NCBI GenBank assembly: GCA_025024175.1
Contig: QCXZ01000064.1
Coordinates: 39,887,325 to 39,951,324 of the forward strand
Direction of reading: 5' to 3'
Length of the DNA stretch: 64,000 nucleotides
Source of the DNA: Rhyzopertha dominica
Taxonomy: Eukaryota; Arthropoda; Insecta; Coleoptera; Bostrichidae
Shown: positions 23,677-33,895 of the stretch, one piece after another
Position numbering within the stretch: the stretch's first letter is position 1
How the letters are laid out: each line of letters opens with the position of its first letter
Program-made: the position numbers and the translations under genes
Notes under the pieces: generated by a model
What the model saw: the letters and a program-made list of their open reading frames with translations, nothing else
What the model was told of the DNA's origin: nothing
Databases searched by the model: none

Positions 23677-24055
23677 CCTAACAATGTATACATTTTTTAG
23701 TCATAAAAAATAGGCCTTTTTAACCATAACAAAGCCAACTATGGTTTCAATTTAAAAAATGTAAGTTTGTGTTTAAAAAATTCTGAGTACGCCACTGAAT
23801 TTAGAATAAAAATATCTATAGAAAAGTCTTTACAGTTTTTTTGTATCTACATAGCTGATCGAAATATTGAGAACTGAAGAAATATTACATTTTTCAAAAG
23901 TTGGCCATGGCTTTAAAACAAAAGACGATACAACAATGGCGATGATATATCTCAACTCACAATAAAAAAGTAATACAGTAATGTCGAAACCGCAACGCTC
24001 TAGCATTAATAGTTACCGAGATACCCTACATTTAGAACGAAAATGGGACACCCTG
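23677..24055 (+). repeat. Half copy of the 7870-9022 palindromic element
   Basis: From CCTAACAATGTATACATTTT onward the sequence follows 8621-9022 to the same end (GGGACACCCTG followed by TA). Only the right arm is present. The missing half and its position next to the truncated Penelope-like element suggest the latter inserted into, or recombined with, a full copy. Confidence 0.75.
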
Positions 24056-24057
24056 TA

Positions 24058-25640
24058 CATTGGTCACCATCACACCATGAGCTGTGTCATTTGATGAGAT
24101 GGGCATTTTTAGCATTGGCATGTAACCACAGAAATACATAATTACCTAGAAGTTTAAAGCAATGATAAGTCTTTGTGATAAATGATCCTTATTTAGGACC
24201 ATACATATGCGCCATGGCAACGTTACAACTAACAACAGAACCTGGCACACATCTGGCCAATCGCCGGTTGCACTTGCGAGTTACTTCAGACTCGCGCCCT
24301 ACAAACGAGCAACATAGCAACTTACTGATCGTCACAAAATTTTCTTGCGCATGCCATAAGATTTAGCCGCCTAGATAAAAGATACGTCTGTGCTTGCAAC
24401 CTGCCTAGGAGAAATAAACCTATCGTGCAACAATGGCACATTAATTACAATAAACAGGCTTATAGACATGTCCAGCAACAACTATGAAATTAGTAAATCC
24501 ATGAATAGTAAATAAACATTTCCTAAAAAGAACCTTAAATTTTAATGCCATAAAAAAACGAAACTTTGAACGAAATCAAACCCATCATATTGATACATTA
24601 TAGCTACAAATTAATATAACAAAAAGTTTGTAACGAGAATATACCTTGGCACGAGTAATTAAACGAAAAGAGGTTGCCCAAAATAAATACGCTATAATAA
24701 ATCTGTTTAGTTACTTATTCTATTTAACATTAGATGAATTTACACAAGATCTCGCAACAATCTTTTATATCATACAAAATTATTTAATGTAATAAACTTA
24801 TGAGTTTCATTTACTTAAAAGTTTAATTTTTCTTGTTAGGGTATTTAAATAAGAGCTTCTTTTAGAAAATATTTTTACAATTAATTATTTTTTTTATTCA
24901 AATATTATAGTTAATTACAGTCGATTTTAAGGAAATCAGCTTTGAACGATATCTTCTTTCCCATGGTTGTCTCCAAACGAAAGTTCATTTAGAATTTATA
25001 TATTTGTTCATCATTTTAGGACATCAAACTCCAGGTGAGTTGTAGACTCAACCAGTAATACAAAGCCGTAGAAGTCAACAGGGGCAGTAGGTTTTATTTG
25101 ATACTGATGAATGAAATGAAAACATTACGTACAGTAAAACATAACTTTGAGTAAGTATATACGTGGGAGTTATAAGCTAATAATATATTATAAAATTAAT
25201 GTATTCAAAGCTTTTGTTTTCAGTTTGCAGGGTAATTTACTGCTTTGATGACTAATTCATGCGCCTCCTACATCAGTAGCGCGAACAGATTTATTTGCAT
25301 ATATTGAAAAATACGTGGGGTTCGTTTCTGTTTATCATAAATATTAAATTCTCTTCTTTAGTAGCATGCAAAAGCAGTTTCCACTTAACATTTACATTCC
25401 GCTTTTGTAATACCGTTTCATGAAATGTTATATCTTATATCCTGCATAAAATTCCGGGCAAAACGCTCTGAAACATTTTAATTAAATTGACGCTGGGTGG
25501 TGTACGGATGTGAAAGTAAATCCTTCCTTATAAAGAATCATGTCAGCTCCTGCTGTATTAATGTATCTCCTTTTAATGCCACTCATTGATTACAAATTGT
25601 AGTATAGGTAGTTTATTATATATATATACATCTTGTTCAT
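24058..25640. other. Noncoding DNA
   Basis: Strongly AT-rich from 24400 on. A 63-codon frame at 24175-24366 is unrecognised. Confidence 0.45.
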
Positions 25641-25642
25641 GA

Positions 25643-25998
25643 TTCTGCGTCCGTACATTGTCTCGTTTACATTTGCTTCTGCGTCCACCACCCTTCAGCG
25701 TCCATATTCGGACGCAGAAAATACATCGCGTATTAGCTCTCTGGTAACAACAGTTAAAAATTTGCTCACATACTTGGCATATCTATTAAGGTGCAGTGTT
25801 GTCATTCCTAATGTCAGCATTCGCGTAAACAATATAATATGAGTGCTATGAGACATGCATGTGGACGCAGAAGGGTGGCGATGTGTGCTCGTGTTTCAGC
25901 CAGTAGTTCGCCAGACTGTTCGTGGGGGCGCAATTATCGCAACGCATATACTTTCTGCGTATACCTCGTTGATACAGAATGTCGATGGTTCTGCGTCC
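25643..25998. repeat. Cluster of GGACGCAGAA words
   Basis: GGACGCAGAA or its inverse occurs at 25643-25652, 25677-25686, 25710-25719, 25863-25872 and 25989-25998. The first and third extend to a perfect 11-base inverted pair (TTCTGCGTCCG / CGGACGCAGAA). The region 25840-26130 is GC-richer and open in two plus frames, but neither has a recognisable motif. Confidence 0.55.
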
Positions 25999-26130
25999 TA
26001 TCACTTGGCAATGCTGGGGAGCAGTAATATTTCCAGTGCTAGCAGATATTTTAATGTTTTATCTCGTCGCGAAGCCGCACGGTTCGCTTTGGGTAACTGT
26101 GGTGCGTTTAATGCAGTGATGGGCGCGTAA

Positions 26131-27600
26131 AATACGCTATTTAAATTACGCTATTATCAACGCGTAAACTATGTAATATTCTACCTTAAAAGTCTACTGT
26201 AGAAAACAGCATTGTATAGACAACAGAATTCTAGAAATATATAGTTTTTTTAGTGGTGTTCTTGTGTTCATCATCAGTACTACTCAAAACGCCTCAAATG
26301 CCAGTATTATTTTGTATTTTATAATTATTTTATAATATTTATTCTTAATTAAAGAAAATACTACTTTGTTATAATTAAGTTTGACTAGATAAATGTTTAA
26401 ATAACAATAACTTGTTTGGGAAACGTCAATTATATCTAGAACACCTGAGTAAGCAGGCTAAGTGTGCTGTCCAAAACACTTAGACGCACTTTGAATTTTA
26501 TTATCTTTATTCTCTATAAACTGAAATAAATGACCAATTTTATATGCCACCCTTGTTCTTTCACCAAACGTTTTTAATTGCAGGCCAGTTTGATTGTCCT
26601 AATATGTATGTATACTGAACTAGGTACATTGATCTAAAGAAGCAAGTAACAGGTTGTAGTTGATTACAGTAGATACCTTTCTCTGGAGAAAAATCAACTT
26701 GTGCATGAAACATGCTGTTCTAATTTGATATCATGTGAAAATAGGCTACTTAAGAGTGTACTTAATATAGTTGTGGAAGGAAAACATAATGCTTTGTCTT
26801 TTATGTTCCAAAGAAAACTATTATAGAAAAACAGAGAAATTAGAAACAAAACGGTTTCCATTCAGGTTTATCGCGTACCTACTTAAATTTTCTACTCAAA
26901 ATCTACGCCAAAATGCTTTATCTACATTTTCTACGCGTGTAACGTAGAAAATTATAATTTACGCGTAAACGCTCATCACTGGTTTAAGGGTATTACCTAT
27001 ACTGTTTACATGTAAAACTTCTAGGTGTTCAGCTACGTCATTTTGGATCCGATTGCCTTCATTTTTTAATATGTTGTACTATAAATAATCCCCTACAACG
27101 CATCGAGGCCGAAATTTTACTTTGTCTCTGTAAAGCTGGAAAAAGCTCTTTACGCAATATGGAATTTGTATCTAAAAAAACTACGAGCTAGCTATAGAGT
27201 AAGTTTCAAAAATTTTAATGTGTTTACCTTCTGCAGGTATCCACCACTAATTGCACCAGATTACCTATCATGAATTATGTTTTTCCTACATATACCAGGA
27301 TATAAATGGAAAATTCCCTCATTGATTGAAGATTAGCATTTTATTGCATCATACTGCATTTTTGGCGATGTTTCACGAAGTATTGCTAGATACTAGGCTA
27401 AACTCAAGTATAAAATATAATACTGAAAATTTAGGTATCCATAATAATTATAAATATAACCTACTTCAGATGTAAACGAAAGTAAATTATTTACCATTAT
27501 ATATATTCAACTACTTCCAGAAGAAATAATTAAAATTAACGAGAATCTACTGGAGGATGAAAATGAGATAAATTACTTCCACATCTAACACAAAAAAAAT
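26131..27600. other. Noncoding DNA
   Basis: AT-rich, nothing recognised. Confidence 0.5.
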
Positions 27601-27619
27601 TTTTATTTGCTCATTCGCT

Positions 27620-28850
27620 TTAAAATGCTCGAAAACGTAAAAGCAAAAAAATTTCTTGTCTGTGTCTGTCTCTGTGGTTTTGTCTGTTGACACGATAACT
27701 TTCGAAAGACTAAATATATGAACTTGAAATTATAAGTATGGTATCGGGAAGGGGGCAAAATTGGGAGGTAAATACCCTTTTTGCAATTTTTTTTTCGTTT
27801 TAATATGTGATTAGTAGTATAACTGCGAGTATTATTTGCCCTTATAAATTTTCGGTGGAGCAAATTGTTTAGAAGATGTTAGCAAATAAGCGTCACTTAG
27901 AGAAAACAGTTTTTCCTAAATATCTCCGAATATAATTAATATATTCAATATATGAAAATCGGTTTAATAGAAGGTGATTCGGGAGGTGCTGACTTAACTT
28001 AACTACAGACTTTAAGTGTGCGCTTTTGTAATTTCTATTTTTGCGAACTAAAATGGTCTGATTAAAAGGAATCGTAGAGATATAAACCTGAGTGTTTACT
28101 GCAAGAATAAGTGTCTTAAATTATTTACTAGAAGAAACTAATTTTGTATTACTGGGGAGAATAATGTTCTTTTAATTTTTGAGTGTTCTTTTACTGGTCA
28201 GTCTCTTTATGTAGTTTTTCGTAGTGTGTATATAATTCGTGGATTCATATTTTTAAACAGTTAATTTCCGGTTCATTAATAATGTGTTCCATGTGTTTAA
28301 CCAATGCTATAATTTTGTTTGGTGCTGTTGTATTTCAAGTATTAATTTAAAGTATTCATTCAAATTAGACATACTGACATTATTTTTCTATAAATCTGAA
28401 TATATGAAAAAACCACTGCAAATTGAGTCAATACTTCCACATACAATTGTCAAAATTTTTTTGGAACAACAAACGGTTCACGTAAATTTATAAATTCATC
28501 GTTTTCTTTTGTAACTCGACAATTTTTAACTTAATAAAAAAATTGCAAGAGTACTTTTTAATCATAAATTTGATTTTCTATATAATAGAAATAATTTACA
28601 AAAATCGTGTGGACAGGGTCCAAAATTCAATTCATTGGAAATATTTCAAAAATGTCAATTTTTTAAAAATACTTTTCTGACAAATTTTATTTTAAATAGG
28701 ACGCTCTGGGTAGTTATGATTTATATGTATACTAAATTGCAAATTTATATGTTAAATTTTTCGAAAGTTATCGCGTCCACACACAGACTGACAGACTGCC
28801 AGACACACAGAAAAGAAATTTTTTGCTCAAATTTTTTTCGCGATAGTGTA
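27620..28850. repeat. Diverged inverted repeat pair
   Basis: 27620-27725 read inverted resembles 28735-28835. Both carry TTTCGAAAGTTATCG, then a tract of CAGACAGAC-like words, then AGAAATTTTTTGC. The similarity fades outside. The two arms may be an old foldback element or two opposite copies of one repeat. The open frames across them (27603-27863 minus, 28635-28871 plus) are products of the repeat. Confidence 0.5.
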
Positions 28851-28859
28851 CTTCCCAAT

Positions 28860-30660
28860 AGTTGGATGTGAAAGTAAAATTAAATCAATTTAAAGCCAAG
28901 ATGAAGCAGAAGCTTCAAACGCCATTAGTGTTCTCCAGGATTGAAGTCTATAACTTATGGTTTCCATTTTTCAATTCCACGCTGTATGGCAATTGTAATG
29001 TTTTATACTAATATTTTATTTTTGACTATTTTTAGAACAGCCTTTCTTCATTCAAGATATTCTACTCCTTTATAAAGGAACATAAAGTCTCCGCAGGTTT
29101 AAGTGGCATTATTACTCCCTAGGACATTTTTTTGTGGTTTTATATGGATAGATTAGTTGTGTAAAATTGATTGATTGATCACATTTAAAACATTTACTTG
29201 CCTACTTCTTCATGTAATTTATTGAATATTATTTGTACTTGTGCTAAATAAACACTTTTCAAGTTGGGCTGCTTTGGCTTGTTCCTTTACGCCTAATGAC
29301 ATAATGGTTGAATTTCTTGTACAATAAGGGTATAAAGCTGTTTCTAGATTTCAAATTATTTTCAAATAATTTTGAAAATATTTTATCGCCACTGTGTAGG
29401 GTTACCTTCTGATACTTGCCATATAGGAATTTATGCATTCTGAACATAAGTAGTGCTATTGTTGGAGTGATTTGTTTGGATGGCTCGATGGTTACTCTGT
29501 TGCATGCTATTTCAAAAGCTGTTTAAATTCTCTGAATAAAATGTTAATTAAAATTTATTTTACATTAAGATTATTTACCATAAACTGTACTATATAATTA
29601 CATTTTCAATAAATAATCCAAGGATGCTGAAAACCGATTTGTATTAGTTTTTGTCAGTTTAGAATTTTATTTCCTTCTTTAGTAAGCCACAGCTGACACA
29701 TTTCAGCTGTTAATTTTAATATAGCATATACCTGTAAACCGTAAAATCTTCGAAAGTATATTATTAGTGACTTTTATTTGTAAAATAATTATTAACTATT
29801 AATTATCCCCTATCACCATAAACAGAAAGAACCTTGGCTACTACGTTCTGCAAGAGCAAAAAATGGTTTGTATTCCAAAAGAAATAATCAATGACATCAA
29901 AGCTTGTTATTTGTATCTTAAATGGAGGCTAGAAAAATAATACTGATGTGTTCGGGAGTATTTTTCATAAACGGCGATTTACAAATTATTATAACTTGAG
30001 AATTTCCTACCGCACAGTAAATAAGTTACAACCTTAATAGCAGAGATTGGCGAAGCACATAACATTTTTTGCAATAAAGAAAGTTCTTTTTTACAGCTAA
30101 TACATTTACAAAAACATAACAGAACATTTATACTATGCATCAATCTAAGATGCTGAATATATACATACAACGGATATAACCAGCTTACATTTGTATATAT
30201 AATTATCTGCTATTTAGCTATAACTAGTATTTGCCTTGATGAGCTTTAGTACATACATAATTTTTAATCCTTTTTGTAGCTATTTTTATTTTATAAGATT
30301 GTTATGCTGTGATTTAAAACATTTCCATTTTAGTGTTTTTCCCAGTCAGATCGTCTACATTTTTCCGTGATACAGCTTTTTACATAGTAGAAATTTCTGA
30401 TACGCTTTAACATAATTTGAACCTCATACGCAATTATTGTATTTTAATATCAGTTTTTGGTTTCAAAATTTGGAGCTAATAAGCTATTGATTAGTTGCAA
30501 CTAGAAATTTGGGTATATTTTACTATTCTCGTAATATCGCAATTTACATTTTACAGCCCCCAAAATGATTGCAAGACTTTCTTTTTAGTTACCTGCTTTA
30601 AAATGAACTCTTTCAAACCGAAAAAATGGCAGCGCTGTATGACGCACAAACATCGGTAAC
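28860..30660. other. Noncoding DNA
   Basis: AT-rich with short unrecognised frames only. Confidence 0.5.
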
Positions 30661-30699
30661 ATGGTACGTATATGCCGGACGCCAAAAACTAGGTAATGG

Positions 30700-30885
30700 T
30701 TCGGACGCAGAAAGATAGCACAATGTATTCCGCCCTGTAAATTGATTAATATTCAATATACATCGCATGTCCTGCCATCTGCCTGTTAGAAATTGAATGA
30801 CTGATCTAAGACGCTTGCAGTTTTCGTTTATACTCGTCGGACGCAGAATCACTAGGTTCATGAAAAGACGCAGAAAGAATAGCAT
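30700..30885. repeat. Duplicated phrase with GGACGCAGAA words
   Basis: CGGACGCAGAA occurs at 30702-30712 and 30838-30848, and AGACGCAGAA at 30866-30875. The context GACGCAGAAAGA followed by TAGCA and ATGTAT is repeated about 163 bases apart. These are the same words that cluster at 25.6-26.0 kb. Confidence 0.5.
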
Positions 30886-30888
30886 GAT

Positions 30889-30895
30889 GTATATA

Positions 30896-30953
<58 letters not shown>

Positions 30954-30960
30954 TATATAT
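30889..30960. repeat. (TA)n microsatellite
   Basis: About 70 bases of TA dinucleotides with one early and one late interruption. Confidence 0.95.
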
Positions 30961-31022
30961 GGTGTGAAACTTTTCCGGGTTGTATTCCGTGTAGTAGCTT
31001 GATCCTCAGGAGGACCGTTCTT

Positions 31023-31059
31023 CCGACGTTTCGGCAAGGTCGCACTTGCCATTTTCAAG
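31023..31059 (-). ncRNA. Hammerhead-like fold 3' of Penelope-like element 2
   Basis: On the minus strand: CTTGAAAAT, a perfect 6-bp stem GGCAAG/CTTGCC with a 6-base loop, then GAAACGTCGG. GAAA, the GUC cleavage triplet and stem II fit a hammerhead. The first core box departs from CUGANGA. The motif is about 80 bases past the element's stop codon. Hammerheads with a very short stem III are known from Penelope-like elements. Confidence 0.45.
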
Positions 31060-31141
31060 TGGTAATCTTTCACTCTATTCTTCGCAATGAAAGTTCCATT
31101 ACGGTGATTAATTGCTATGTTGTCAATTTGGCTGTCACCCG

Positions 31142-32846
31142 TTACGGTTCGGTATGCCTTTGCTGTGACTGTGCTTGTTGGCGTGTCCTACTCCGTGTTC
31201 TAGGCAAACTGGCTTGTGCCCCCCCTTGAGACAATATGACGCTTTGCTGCCTACTGATAACCGGTACATTATGGGAACTTTGATTGTTCAGCATTGCCTC
31301 GGCTCCCGTAGCAGAATCATTTTCTGTATTGAGATTGATTGTGCTTGTGATAACTGGTTCTATTACCGTGGTCCAGGTGTGTGGCAATCTTTGTCCGTCA
31401 TCCCGTTTGTTTAAACAGTCGGNTCGTTTTTCTATTTCTNTAGCTTCCCTTATTGTTCTTATTGTTCGGTTTTTGGAAATTGCCAGGGTTCGCGTCTTCT
31501 CAAAGTTTATTTGGTGACCCGTAATTCTTACGTGTGCCGCTAGAGAGGAATTCTTGTCATCTTTTACTACCGCATTAACATGTTCGGCTCTTCTTACTTC
31601 AATCCTTCTGTTAGTCTGACCTACATACGACTGGGCGCATGTACCGCATGGTATTTCATACACCCCTTGGGCTTCCAATGGTATACGTTCCTTAGGATTA
31701 CGTATTACCGTATTTATCTTTTTGTGTGGTCGAAAGACAGCCTTGATCTTATGCCGTTTTAGTATCCTACCGATTTTGTCAGTTGTTCCTCTGATATATG
31801 GTAAGAAGGCAATTCCAGTTGGTGGTTCGTCTGTATCATTACGTTGTCGTCTTGGCCTGAGTGCTCTGTTTATAACTTTTTTAGAAAATCCATTGTTAAG
31901 CAGTGTAGATTTGATGTATTTCATTTCAGCGTCGTTACTTTCTTCGTCGGCTAAACGTTTCGATCTCGTTAAAAGTGTTTTAGCCACTGAGTATATTTGC
32001 GCTGGATGATGGTGGGACGCAGCGTTAAGATAGCGATCCGTATGTGTTTGTTTTCTGTATGCGGTGTGTCCAAGGGAACTGTCACGTTTTCTTGTCAAGA
32101 GCACATCTAAAAACGGCAATTTGTTGTGCTCTTCTATCTCCATTGTGAAACGAATTTTGCCATGTTGACTGTTAAGGTGATCCAGGAAGTTCTGTAGGGC
32201 TGCCCTGCCATGCGGCCAAATTACCAGTGTGTCATCCACATATCTTAACCATAGGGTCGGTTTTTGTGTGGCGGTGGTAATCGCCTTGGTCTCGAAATCT
32301 TCCATAAATAAGTTTGCTATGACCGGCGATAACGGCGAACCCATTGGTGCTCCTTCTATCTGTTTGTAGCGCTGTCCGTTATAAATGAAATAGGTATTAT
32401 TTAAACAATGCTGGACTAAGTTTAAGATATGGGATGGCGGTTTGTATTTTTCTTTTATTATCTCCAACGCTTCTTCCACTGGTATTTGGGTAAATAAAGA
32501 TACCACGTCAAAGCTAACCAAGAGGTCGTTATTTGTTATGGGTGTGACCTTCAAGATGTTAATAAGGTGATCAGCATTGCGCACGTACGAGTTTGCTTCT
32601 TCTGCGTATGGCTGAAGTTGTTTGGCTAGGTACCTAGCAAGGTTTTGTAGCGGGCATCCAATAGAACTAACTATCGGTCTGAGCGGTGTGTCGGCTTTGT
32701 GGATTTTTGGTAACCCATATATTTTGGGACATTTGGAAGACTTCTCTCGTGGTATGATTTGCCTTTGGGTTTCTTCATCTATAGGAGAGGCTTTAATCTT
32801 GCTTTTTGTTGTCTTTTCCAAATATGTCGTAGGATCAGAGTTTATC
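31142..32846 (-). CDS. Penelope-like reverse transcriptase with GIY-YIG endonuclease (5' end in gap)
   Basis: This is an open frame of about 565 codons that enters the assembly gap still open (INSDPTTYLEKTTKSK). Numbering from the leucine codon TTG at 32821, the reverse-transcriptase blocks are YGLPKIHK (35-42), RPIVSSIG (48-55), FDVVSLFTQIP (104-114), APMGSPLSPVIANLFME (158-174), and the catalytic WLRYVDD with YVDD at 194-197. TAYRKQTHTDRYLNAASHHHP at 253-273 (two segments read through) is typical of the family. The GIY-YIG nuclease follows, with GVYEI at 386-390, SYVGQT at 398-403 and a downstream arginine/glutamate block RRAEH. A basic, glutamine-rich tail ends at the stop. The enzyme nicks the target and reverse-transcribes its RNA there. 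All visible catalytic residues are intact and two codons contain n. This is therefore the youngest-looking element here, though the amino end cannot be judged. Confidence 0.9.
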
Positions 32847-32946
32847 NNNNNNNNNNNNNNNNNNNNNNNNNNNNNNNNNNNNNNNNNNNNNNNNNNNNNN
32901 NNNNNNNNNNNNNNNNNNNNNNNNNNNNNNNNNNNNNNNNNNNNNN
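32847..32946. other. Assembly gap
   Basis: Exactly 100 n bases, a conventional placeholder, so the true gap length is unknown. Confidence 0.99.
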
Positions 32947-33158
32947 TTGTAATCAGTGGTATTTAAGACTACGGGTAGCGTTACCTTTGTCCGCTGGAAG
33001 TACTATAACAGATTTGTCTTCTTTTGTAGCTTTAAGGGCTTGTATTTCCTTAGTACTCAGGTTTCTTTTTGGCGGTTTAGATGTTCTCAGCACTCTAACA
33101 ACGTCTTGTCGAATTTCTTCTGCGGTGTTTTTGTCTGTCTTTGAAATGGCTGATTCTA
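32947..33158 (-). CDS. Amino-terminal part of Penelope-like element 2
   Basis: The minus strand reads ESAISKTDKNTAEEIRQDV, KPPKRNLSTKEIQALKATK and DKSVIVLPADKGNAT. This is the region that precedes the reverse transcriptase in the family, and ends near the gap with VVLNTTDY after a one-base frameshift. It fits directly upstream of INSDPTTYLEK on the other side of the gap, so the gap probably hides only a few codons. At 33158 the sequence switches to the inverted copy. The frameshift may be a real lesion or an assembly error. Confidence 0.75.
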
Positions 33159-33895
33159 CCCAAAGGCAAATCATACCACGAGAGAAGTCTTCCAAATGTC
33201 CCAAAATATATGGGTTACCAAAAATCCACAAAGCCGACACACCGCTCAGACCGATAGTTAGTTCTATTGGATGCCCGCTACAAAACCTTGCTAGGTACCT
33301 AGCCAAACAACTTCAGCCATACGCAGAAGAAGCAAACTCGTACGTGCGCAATGCTGATCACCTTATTAACATCTTGAAGGTCACACCCATAACAAATAAC
33401 GACCTTCTTGGTTAGCTTTGACGTGGTATCTTTATTTACCCAAATACCAGTGGAAGAAGCGTTGGAGATAATAAAAGAAAAATACAAACCGCCATCCCAT
33501 ATCTTAAACTTAGTCCAGCATTGTTTAAATAATACCTATTCATTTATAACGGACAGCGCTACAAACAGATAGAAGGAGCACCAATGGGTTCGCCGTTATC
33601 GCCGGTCATAGCAAACTTATTTATGGAAGATTTCGAGACCAAGGCGATTACCACCGCCACACAAAAACCGACCCTATGGTTAAGATATGTGGATGACACA
33701 CTGGTAATTTGGCCGCATGGCAGGGGAGCCCTACAGAACTTCCTGGATCACCTTAACAGTCAACATGGCAAAATTCGTTTCACAATGGAGATAGAAGAGC
33801 ACAACAAATTGCCGTTTTTAGATGTGCTCTTGACAAGAAAACGTGACGGTTCCCTTGGACACACCGTATACAGAAAACAAACACATACGGATCGC
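33159..33895 (+). pseudogene. Inverted partial Penelope-like copy
   Basis: The plus strand repeats the element at 32766-32030 in opposite orientation. It starts at QRQIIPREKSSK and passes through YGLPKIHK, RPIVSSIG, FDVVSLF, APMGSPLSP and YVDD, stopping after YRKQTHTDR. It differs from the main copy at few positions (GRGALQ for GRAALQ, GSLGHTV for SSLGHTA). It has an extra base after NNDLL that shifts the frame, and a missing base near 33540. The GIY-YIG part is absent. It lies head to head with the main copy. Inverted partial insertions are known for the family, but the near identity and the nearby gap also allow a misassembly. Confidence 0.8.

Noticed and set aside
30806..31073. Minus-strand frames with long tyrosine/isoleucine runs
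   Set aside because: They are the (TA)n microsatellite and the noncoding end of the Penelope-like element.
31175..32009. Plus-strand frames opposite the Penelope-like gene
   Set aside because: Shadows of the minus-strand coding sequence, which carries all the family motifs.
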